In this document: one piece after another, positions 1 through 3,987 of the stretch
Layout of the letters: each line of letters opens with the position of its first letter
Numbering within the stretch: the first letter of the stretch is position 1
Source: Phycisphaeraceae bacterium
GTDB lineage: Bacteria > Planctomycetota > Phycisphaerae > Phycisphaerales > Phycisphaeraceae
Length of the DNA stretch: 7,094 nt
Reading direction: 5' to 3'
NCBI GenBank assembly: GCA_020850375.1
Contig: JADZET010000402.1
Location: forward strand, 1 to 7,094
Translations under genes and position numbers: made by a program
Notes under the pieces: generated by a model
The model's database searches: none
What the model saw: the letters and a program-made list of their open reading frames with translations, nothing else
Told to the model about the DNA's origin: nothing

Positions 1-704
1 CCGCCGAGGACATCGCCCTGCGGAACCTCAAGGCCGGCCTCCCCGCCTCCAAGGCCGCCGAGAAGAACAACCCCTACCTCGAGTGGATCGGCGCCGACAT
101 CCGCTCCGACCCCTGGGCCTACATGGCTCCGGCGTGGCCCGAAAAGGCCGCCCTCTTCGCCTACCGCGACGCCTGCATCAGCCACCGACGCAACGGCATC
201 TACGGCGAGATGTTCTTCTCCGCCGCCCAGGCCGCCGCTTTCGCCGTGAAAGACCCCCTCGACGCCATCGAGATCGGCCTGACCGAGATCCCCAAGGCCT
301 CACGCCTCGCCGCCGACGTCAAGTGGGCGCTCAAGGCCGGCCCCAAGATCAAGAGCTACAAAGCCGCCCGCGAAGCCGTCGACAAACGCTTCGCCGGCAT
401 GAATGCCGTCCACACCAACAACAACGCCTGCCTGACCATCTTCGGCCTGTTCATCGGCGGCAAGGACGTCACCAAGGTCATCGGCCACACCGTCGCCATG
501 GGACTCGACAACGACTGCACCGCCGCCACCGCCGGCAGCATCGTCGGCGCCGTCGTCGGCAAGCGCGGCGTCCCCAGGCACTGGACCCGCCAGTTCAACA
601 ACAAGATGCACACCTTCTTGATCGGCCAGAAGACCTTCGCCATCGACGACGTCCTCGAACGCTTCGCCGCCCAGGCCCAGCGCGTCTGGCGAGGAAAGAA
701 TTAG
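1..704 (+). CDS. ADP-ribosylglycohydrolase family protein, 3' part only
   Basis: The gene runs in from the left edge. The reading frame starts at base 3 and gives 233 residues before a TAG stop at 702-704. Enzymes of the DraG/ARH family hydrolyse ADP-ribose from modified proteins or small molecules in the cytoplasm, using two divalent metal ions. What I see is the C-terminal part of this fold: an IGADIRSDPW motif, then HRRNGIYGEMF (visible residues 61-71), and the late metal-binding segment DNDCTAATAGS (from visible residue 169), equivalent to the family's D-x-D-[TC]-T-x-A motif. It is followed by the usual 'G-V-P..W' region and a closing helix ending in RVWRGKN. The N-terminal metal-site motif lies outside the window, so catalytic completeness cannot be judged. 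The DNDCT version differs from classical DTDT and probably marks a subfamily with an unknown substrate. The next gene starts 24 bases downstream, which suggests co-transcription. Confidence 0.88.
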   Translation, partial: AEDIALRNLKAGLPASKAAEKNNPYLEWIGADIRSDPWAYMAPAWPEKAALFAYRDACISHRRNGIYGEMFFSAAQAAAFAVKDPLDAIEIGLTEIPKASRLAADVKWALKAGPKIKSYKAAREAVDKRFAGMNAVHTNNNACLTIFGLFIGGKDVTKVIGHTVAMGLDNDCTAATAGSIVGAVVGKRGVPRHWTRQFNNKMHTFLIGQKTFAIDDVLERFAAQAQRVWRGKN

Positions 705-728
705 ACACCCCTGACGCAAAGGCGACGC

Positions 729-1520
729 ATGGCCCCCGACCGACAACTCATCTCCCAGATGGCCGAGCAGCTCCTCGCCGCCGGCGTCCGTCCCGCCGGC
801 GTCCTGCTCGTCCACAGCTCCCTCAAATCCCTAGGCCCGCTCCCCGGGGGTCCCGAGACCGTCGTCCGCGCCCTGCTCGAGGCCCTCGGACCCCAGGGCA
901 CCCTCGCCATGCCCGCCCTGAGCTATCAGTCCGTCGGACCCTTCCAGCGCGTCTTCGACGTCGTCCGCACCCCCTCGTGCATCGGCGCCATCCCCGAGTT
1001 CTTCCGCACCTATCCCTGGGACCCCGGCGCTCCCGGCGTCCGACGCAGTATCTGCCCCACCCACTCCGTCTGCGCCATGGGACCCCAGGCCGAATCCCTC
1101 CTCAGCCACCACCACCTCGACACCACCCCCTGCGGCGAGCACTCTCCCTTCCGCAAGCTCCGCGACCTTGCCGGCCAGGTCCTCATGCTCGGCTGCGGCC
1201 TGCGTCCCAACACCTCCATGCACGCCATCGAGGAACTCGTCGAGCCCGAGTACCTCTTCCTCCCCGAGCCCGTCACCTACACCGCCGTCCTCGAACAGGG
1301 CCAACAGCGCTCCGTGGTGTGTCGCCCGCATAACTTCCGGGGGTGGGTCCAGCGCTACGACCGCCTCGCCGACGTGCTCAGCCCCGATGAGTTGCACACC
1401 GGCCCCGTCCTCCGCGCCGTCGCCCACGTCATCGAATGTCCCCCCATGTGGGACAAGGCCCACCGCACCCTCCAGCACGACCCGCTCTTCTTCGTCGATC
1501 GCCAGCAGCCGCGGGGATGA
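729..1520 (+). CDS. AAC(3)/YokD-type N-acetyltransferase
   Basis: This 263-residue protein has the length and motif order of the AAC(3) acetyltransferase family (antibiotic N-acetyltransferases, YokD, FrbF). These cytoplasmic enzymes move acetyl from acetyl-CoA to an amino group and are unrelated to GNAT enzymes. Visible motifs are LLVHSSLKSLG (residues 26-36), TLAMPALSY (58-66), the R-R-S-x-x-P-T-H-S-V signature (105-114), CGEHSPFRKL (135-144), and LMLGCGLRPNTSMHAIEE (152-169) with the conserved His165 and Glu168. The ATG at 729 is preceded by a weak AAAGGCG at 718-724 with only 4 bases of spacing. Starting here keeps the normal N-terminal helix before the first strand. The gene follows the ADP-ribosylglycohydrolase closely and is followed by a terminator-like hairpin. 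Family membership does not prove aminoglycoside resistance: many environmental members act on unknown amines. There is no sign of transfer, since base and codon use match the neighbours. Confidence 0.9.
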   Translation: MAPDRQLISQMAEQLLAAGVRPAGVLLVHSSLKSLGPLPGGPETVVRALLEALGPQGTLAMPALSYQSVGPFQRVFDVVRTPSCIGAIPEFFRTYPWDPGAPGVRRSICPTHSVCAMGPQAESLLSHHHLDTTPCGEHSPFRKLRDLAGQVLMLGCGLRPNTSMHAIEELVEPEYLFLPEPVTYTAVLEQGQQRSVVCRPHNFRGWVQRYDRLADVLSPDELHTGPVLRAVAHVIECPPMWDKAHRTLQHDPLFFVDRQQPRG

Positions 1521-1551
1521 CCTCCTCGGGCCATCGCTCATCGATGCGGAA

Positions 1552-1583
1552 CGCCCCCTCGCGGTGGCGACTTTTCTTCCTTC
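1552..1583 (+). terminator. Likely intrinsic terminator after the acetyltransferase gene
   Basis: CGCCcCC (1552-1558) pairs with GGtGGCG (1563-1569) around a TCGC loop, giving six G-C pairs and one C/T mismatch. A T-rich tract, CTTTTCTTCCTTC, follows from 1571. It lies about 30 bases after the acetyltransferase stop and would end the ADP-ribosylglycohydrolase/acetyltransferase transcript. The T tract is interrupted by C, so termination may be partial. Confidence 0.4.
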
Positions 1584-1640
1584 TGCCCAATCCCGAAGAC
1601 AGTCACTTCATTCAGATGGACAGGCATAAAAAGCACATGA

Positions 1641-1691
1641 ATCAGAATAAGTGGTCTGATGTGTTAAACTGGAGCATCTGGCGATCAGACC
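1641..1691. repeat. Alternating inverted repeats (ATCAGA / TCTGAT / ATCAGA)
   Basis: ATCAGA occurs at 1641-1646, its complement TCTGAT at 1655-1660, and ATCAGA again at 1684-1689. The last two extend to perfect 8-base arms: GGTCTGAT (1653-1660) and ATCAGACC (1684-1691). The middle copy can pair with either neighbour, so the two stems exclude each other. No T tract follows. The repeat lies between the terminator of the upstream operon and the first secreted-protein gene, in DNA that is less GC-rich than the genes. It could be protein-binding half-sites or, if transcribed, a two-state RNA. No function is assigned. Confidence 0.45.
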
Positions 1692-1737
1692 CGGGATAAA
1701 GAATTTAATCAAGCGGCTGTATTGCACGAATCGCACC

Positions 1738-1776
1738 AAAAAAAAGAGTTGTACGCGGGCCCCGGTGCGGTATGCT
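1738..1776 (+). promoter_or_regulatory. Candidate sigma-70-type promoter for the first secreted-protein gene
   Basis: TTGTAC (1749-1754) and TATGCT (1771-1776) are separated by 16 bases and match the consensus boxes at 3 of 6 and 4 of 6 positions. An uninterrupted run of eight A (1738-1745) lies just upstream, as an UP-like element would. A start near 1783 would give a leader of about 125 bases before the ATG at 1907. The match is weak and rests on position and base composition only. Confidence 0.3.
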
Positions 1777-1797
1777 TAAAGATCGATAAAGGGGTCT

Positions 1798-1869
1798 CCC
1801 GTCGCTGACGGGGGTGGAATCAACCTCAGAGCCAACAACTGCAAGGGCCATGTACGCGCCCGGAGTTGT
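1798..1869 (+). promoter_or_regulatory. Structured leader upstream of the first secreted-protein gene
   Basis: Two hairpins can form in the presumed 5' untranslated region. The first is CCCGTC (1798-1803) with GACGGG (1807-1812) around a 3-base loop. The second is ACAACT (1835-1840) with AGTTGT (1864-1869), enclosing GGGC (1845-1848) paired with GCCC (1858-1861). The start codon and its purine-rich ribosome site lie 37 bases downstream and remain free. I do not recognise a known riboswitch class. GC-rich leaders can form such stems by chance. Confidence 0.3.
1807..1826 (+). promoter_or_regulatory. Leader element shared by both secreted-protein genes, copy 1
   Basis: GACGGGGGTGGAATCAACCT matches the sequence at 2965-2985 upstream of the paralogue at 17 positions with one gap. 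This copy ends 80 bases before its ATG, while the other ends 31 bases before. The rest of the two upstream regions does not align by eye, so the element stands out. Its 5' end also forms the 3' arm of the small hairpin at 1798-1812. It could be a regulator site, an RNA element, or a remnant of the duplication. Confidence 0.4.
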
Positions 1870-1906
1870 CAAGCCACGACAGCAATCTGCATAAGGGGCA
1901 AGGGAA

Positions 1907-2506
1907 ATGAGGTACCTGATCGGAGCCTTTGTGTGTGCGGGGGTGATGGCCGTGGCCTTCCCGGCCCAGGCCAAGAGGGTGACCACCTCGGACCCGACCG
2001 GCTGCAGCGTCACGGCCCCGTGCGACCCGACCGACGCCGGACCGTTGTCGGTCATCCTCGACCTCAATGACAACAAGGACACCCAGATCAAGATCTCCTT
2101 CGTCAGCGAGATCGCAAACGTCTGGACCTACAAGGTCGAGGAGCTTGAAGGCCGCGACCTCAGCCACTGGCTGATCGACCTCGGCGACTGCCTCCGGTTC
2201 GTCGTCGGCACCTCCACCGGCGCCACCGTTGGCCCTGACGGCAGCACCGGCTACTCCGGCATCAAGTGGAACACGCCCGACAGCTTCAGCTCCGGCGAGT
2301 TCTCCTTCACCATGGACAAGGACTACGGTCCCGGCACCGTCCTGGTCCTGGCCAAGGCCGGCGACGGCTTCGTCACCGGTGAGATCTACGGCCCGGACTG
2401 CTGCGAGCTCCAGATCGTCCCCCTGCCCGCCGCCGCATGGAGCGGCCTGGCAGCCCTCGGCGCTCTGGCCGCCTTCTCCAAGGCCCGCAAGATCCGCAAA
2501 GCCTAA
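1907..2506 (+). CDS. Secreted protein with VPLPA/PEP-CTERM-like sorting signal (paralogue 1)
   Basis: This 199-residue protein is exported and probably processed at its C-terminus. Residues 1-22 form a Sec signal peptide (MRYLIGAFVC... ending PAQA, cleavage after Ala22). The C-terminus from 171 is VPLPAAAWSGL, a hydrophobic stretch, then a basic tail (KARKIRKA): the layout of PEP-CTERM/VPLPA-CTERM signals recognised by exosortase-type enzymes. The mature domain (23-170) has FVSE (65-68), NVWTY (71-75), LSHWLIDLGDC (85-95), GIKW (118-121), FSFT (132-135), GPGTV (141-145) and IYGPDCCE (160-167), with cysteines at 33, 39, 95, 165 and 166. I do not recognise a named domain. Its paralogue is encoded 511 bases downstream. 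The ATG at 1907 is preceded by a purine-rich AAGGGGCAAGGG and gives a clean signal peptide. A terminator follows, so it is probably a single-gene unit. Its role at the cell surface is unknown. Confidence 0.85.
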   Translation: MRYLIGAFVCAGVMAVAFPAQAKRVTTSDPTGCSVTAPCDPTDAGPLSVILDLNDNKDTQIKISFVSEIANVWTYKVEELEGRDLSHWLIDLGDCLRFVVGTSTGATVGPDGSTGYSGIKWNTPDSFSSGEFSFTMDKDYGPGTVLVLAKAGDGFVTGEIYGPDCCELQIVPLPAAAWSGLAALGALAAFSKARKIRKA

Positions 2507-2536
2507 CGCCTCGAACATCCAGCGCCACGTTGACGC

Positions 2537-2582
2537 CGCGGAGGTGTGTCCCAAGTGAGGGGACATCTCCGCGACGTTCTTT
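2537..2582 (+). terminator. Likely intrinsic terminator of paralogue 1
   Basis: CGCGGAG (2537-2543) pairs perfectly with CTCCGCG (2567-2573). Beyond a two-base bulge, GTGTCCC (2546-2552) pairs with GGGACAT (2560-2566, one G-T pair) around a 7-base loop. The stem is followed by ACGTTCTTT. It lies 30 bases after the TAA of the first secreted-protein gene. The T tract is short, but the stem is long and GC-rich. Confidence 0.65.
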
Positions 2583-2640
2583 CCAGGCCCCAAAGCGCCC
2601 CGCTCTACCCATGCCCGACCGCCGCCCGGCGTGGGCTCGC

Positions 2641-2704
2641 ACATCCGGCGAATGACCGACAAAGTCAGGAGTGAATCGTCGGATGTAAATCTGGGCAGAC
2701 ATCC
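2641..2704. repeat. Alternating inverted repeats (ACATCC / GGATGT / ACATCC)
   Basis: ACATCCGGCGA (2641-2651) pairs with TCGTCGGATGT (2676-2686) over 11 positions with one G-T pair, and encloses TGAC/GTCA (2653-2656, 2664-2667). A third copy, ACATCC (2699-2704), can instead pair with GGATGT (2681-2686) around a 12-base loop. The middle arm is shared, so the two folds exclude each other. The layout copies that at 1641-1691 upstream of the other paralogue, although the sequences differ. No T tract follows directly. Confidence 0.45.
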
Positions 2705-2771
2705 TCAATGCATTTGTGAATAGACGATGAACAAACAGCCCAAAATAGCCAAAAAACCCCGCCCAACGCCA

Positions 2772-2799
2772 TTGCAGCTCGTGGGAAATTGGATACATT
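2772..2799 (+). promoter_or_regulatory. Weak candidate promoter for the second secreted-protein gene
   Basis: TTGCAG (2772-2777) and TACATT (2794-2799) are 16 bases apart and match consensus boxes at 3 and 4 positions. They lie in the AT-richer part of this intergenic region, downstream of short A runs (2742-2745, 2751-2756). A start near 2806 would put both dyads at 2857-2910 inside the leader. The true promoter could equally lie closer to the palindrome. Confidence 0.2.
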
Positions 2800-2856
2800 C
2801 TTAACTGGCTCGTTGGTCCAAAAACAGGGGGACCTATTGAGTCAAGTGTTCGAGAG

Positions 2857-2880
2857 GGACCGTCGCGGCCGGCGCGGTCC
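2857..2880. repeat. Imperfect 24-base dyad next to the 20-bp palindrome
   Basis: GGACCG (2857-2862) is the exact complement of CGGTCC (2875-2880), and the GC-rich centre is partly symmetric. It ends 10 bases before the perfect palindrome at 2891-2910. It may be a second operator-like site or a stem in a transcribed leader. High GC makes chance formation possible. Confidence 0.35.
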
Positions 2881-2890
2881 GGGACGTTGT

Positions 2891-2910
2891 AGATAACCAC
2901 GTGGTTATCT
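2891..2910. promoter_or_regulatory. Perfect 20-bp palindrome, candidate operator
   Basis: AGATAACCACGTGGTTATCT reads identically on both strands with no spacer and no mismatch, and the symmetry stops exactly at its ends. It lies 106 bases before the start of the second secreted-protein gene. Its AT-rich flanks around a CACGTG core contrast with the very GC-rich surroundings. Perfect dyads of this size are typical binding sites for dimeric transcription factors. As RNA it would lack a proper loop, so DNA binding is more likely. No matching copy is seen upstream of the other genes in the window. Confidence 0.55.
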
Positions 2911-2964
2911 GCTCCGACCAGGCCACGCCCCTCCGACCCGATCCTCAGACATGCACCGACGACA

Positions 2965-2985
2965 GACAGGGGTGGAGTTACACCT
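2965..2985 (+). promoter_or_regulatory. Leader element shared by both secreted-protein genes, copy 2
   Basis: GACAGGGGTGGAGTTA followed by CACCT matches 1807-1826 at 17 positions with a one-base insertion. Here GGTG (2971-2974) can pair with CACC (2981-2984) around a 6-base loop. The ribosome site AGGAG (3002-3006) lies 16 bases beyond. Conservation between two otherwise different leaders suggests a retained function or a common origin. Confidence 0.4.
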
Positions 2986-3016
2986 GCTCACGCTCACACA
3001 CAGGAGATTAGAGAGT

Positions 3017-3604
3017 ATGCGTGCACTGAAAACATTACTTCTGGCCGTGGGGTTGATGCTCGTGGCCCTGCCCGCCCAGGCCGGCAGCTACTACTGGCCG
3101 ACCTACCACAACGGCTGTGGCTATGACCCCTGCCCCGGCACACCCGCCGGCCCCACCACCGCCACCTTCGACTTCTACAAGACCACCATCACCGTCACCT
3201 TCGTCAGCGAGGTCAACAACACCTGGACCTACCAGGTCCAGGAGACCAAAAAGGCCGGCTACGAGCTGTGGGCCAAGGACCTCAGGAAGTGGGAGATCAT
3301 CCTCGAGGACTGCGCCAAGTTCATCCTTGGCGCCAGCCCCACCGCCACGATCTACGACGAGACCATCAAGTGGTACGTCAGCTCCGACTTCACCACCGGC
3401 CTGTTCTCCTTCACCCTCAGCAAGGACTTCGGACCCGGCACCGTCGACCTCAAGGTCAAGGTCGGCGACACCTACAAGTCCGCCTCCATCTACGGCCCCG
3501 ACTGCTGCGAGGTCCAGCTCGTCCCCACCCCCGCCGCCGCATGGGGTGGCCTGACGGCCCTGGCCGGTCTGGCCCTGGCCCACGCCCGTCGCAAACGCGC
3601 GTAA
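3017..3604 (+). CDS. Secreted protein with VPxPA/PEP-CTERM-like sorting signal (paralogue 2)
   Basis: This 195-residue protein is a paralogue of the one at 1907-2506. I chose the ATG at 3017 over the in-frame ATG at 2951 because it follows AGGAG (3002-3006) and begins a proper signal peptide (MRALKTLLLAVG... ending PAQA, cleavage after Ala22). The longer form would add 22 charged and polar residues before it. The last 53 alignable residues before the tail are gap-free against paralogue 1, with 34 identical. Shared motifs are FVSE (62-65), NTWTY (68-72), W-x-I-x-L-x-DC (92-99), IKW (117-119), FSFT (130-133), GPGTV (139-143) and IYGPDCCE (158-165), with cysteines at 34, 39, 99, 163 and 164. The C-terminus VPTPAAAW, a hydrophobic stretch and HARRKRA form the sorting signal. 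It lacks the Gly/Ser-rich loop of paralogue 1 and has a longer insert before the Trp motif. A strong terminator follows. The function is unknown. Confidence 0.85.
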   Translation: MRALKTLLLAVGLMLVALPAQAGSYYWPTYHNGCGYDPCPGTPAGPTTATFDFYKTTITVTFVSEVNNTWTYQVQETKKAGYELWAKDLRKWEIILEDCAKFILGASPTATIYDETIKWYVSSDFTTGLFSFTLSKDFGPGTVDLKVKVGDTYKSASIYGPDCCEVQLVPTPAAAWGGLTALAGLALAHARRKRA

Positions 3605-3633
3605 GGCCGCGATAACCCCCTGATTCGAAACAC

Positions 3634-3689
3634 ACGCCGCTGAGACTCCCGGCCCACAAGCCCGGTCAATCTCAGCGGCGTTCTTTTTT
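3634..3689 (+). terminator. Strong intrinsic terminator of paralogue 2
   Basis: ACGCCGCTGAGA (3634-3645) pairs perfectly over 12 bases with TCTCAGCGGCGT (3670-3681). An inner CCGG/CCGG stem can form (3649-3652 with 3662-3665). TTC and six T follow (3681-3689). It begins 29 bases after the stop of the second secreted-protein gene. This is the clearest terminator in the window, and it separates that gene from the exporter operon. Confidence 0.85.
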
Positions 3690-3778
3690 CCCCCGCCCGG
3701 CCGGTGCTCCCGGCTCCCCCCTGACGTAAACTGATGCCCCGCGGGACCGCTCCTCCCATGCCCGCCCATGCAATCAGG

Positions 3779-3914
3779 CGCCCCCGTGGGCGTTGAACAA
3801 GCGGCTGACCGGTGGGCGTCTTCCCGCCTCGAATCCGCACACGCGGAATTTCCCGCTCGCCAGGAGACAAAACGTGAACCCCGCCGGGTTCTAACCAGTA
3901 GACACCCGCGTGTC
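3779..3914 (+). other. Run of short-loop hairpins upstream of the exporter operon
   Basis: The intergenic stretch 3690-3983 holds five small inverted repeats in close order. They are CGCCC/GGGCG (3779-3792), GGTGGG/CCCGCC (3811-3828, one G-T pair), TCCGC/GCGGA (3834-3847), GAACCC/GGGTTC (3876-3891) and GACAC/GTGTC (3901-3914). Four of the five have 4-base loops. They may belong to the operon leader. Single stems of this size are common by chance in GC-rich DNA, so the series is the only notable point. I found no convincing promoter boxes here. Confidence 0.3.
3874..3894 (+). CDS. Possible 6-codon leader ORF with a strong ribosome site
   Basis: AGGAG (3862-3866) lies 7 bases before a GTG that opens six codons (M-N-P-A-G-F) and then TAA. 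The ribosome site is better than those of most real genes in the window, yet it serves only this tiny ORF. The codons coincide with the GAACCC/GGGTTC hairpin. It could be a leader peptide linking translation to the operon, or chance. Confidence 0.2.
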   Translation: MNPAGF

Positions 3915-3987
3915 CGATGACGTCACGGCCCCAGCCGCTCCCCGCATCACCCGCCCCGACCGCGATTCCCAGGGACCATCGAATTGA
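3910..3987 (+). CDS. Possible 25-codon upstream ORF overlapping the adaptor start
   Basis: A GTG at 3910 opens 25 codons beginning MSDDVTAPAAP. The TGA stop (3985-3987) overlaps the TTG start of the adaptor gene (3984-3986) as TTGA, the geometry of translational coupling. It is in the same frame as the 6-codon ORF at 3874, separated from it by that ORF's stop. No good ribosome site precedes it, and the product is hydrophilic with no recognised motif. Confidence 0.2.
   Translation: MSDDVTAPAAPRITRPDRDSQGPSN

Noticed and set aside
83..1333. A 416-codon + strand frame spanning the first two genes
   Set aside because: The product is an Arg/Pro/His-rich low-complexity string out of frame with two clear enzyme genes. 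It has no fold signature.
729..1520. Calling the acetyltransferase an aminoglycoside resistance determinant
   Set aside because: No mobile element, integron or base-composition shift surrounds it, and the family includes many members with other substrates. Resistance cannot be inferred from the motifs.
1732..1769. CGCACC and GGTGCG inverted repeat with an A run between
   Set aside because: The arms are only 6 bases with a 26-base loop, and the A run is better explained as part of a promoter region. No terminator geometry fits on either strand.
2373..2900. A 175-codon minus-strand frame covering the gap between the secreted-protein genes
   Set aside because: Half of it is antisense to paralogue 1 and its start lies inside the 20-bp palindrome. 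It would read through the terminator and hairpin elements and shows no recognisable domain.
2887..2911. A promoter overlapping the palindrome (TTGTAG and TTATCT)
   Set aside because: The spacing is about 12 bases, too short for a sigma-70-type promoter.
2951..3016. An in-frame earlier ATG for paralogue 2
   Set aside because: It would add 22 polar residues before the signal peptide. The ATG at 3017 has AGGAG at a workable distance and gives a signal peptide that matches paralogue 1 exactly in length.
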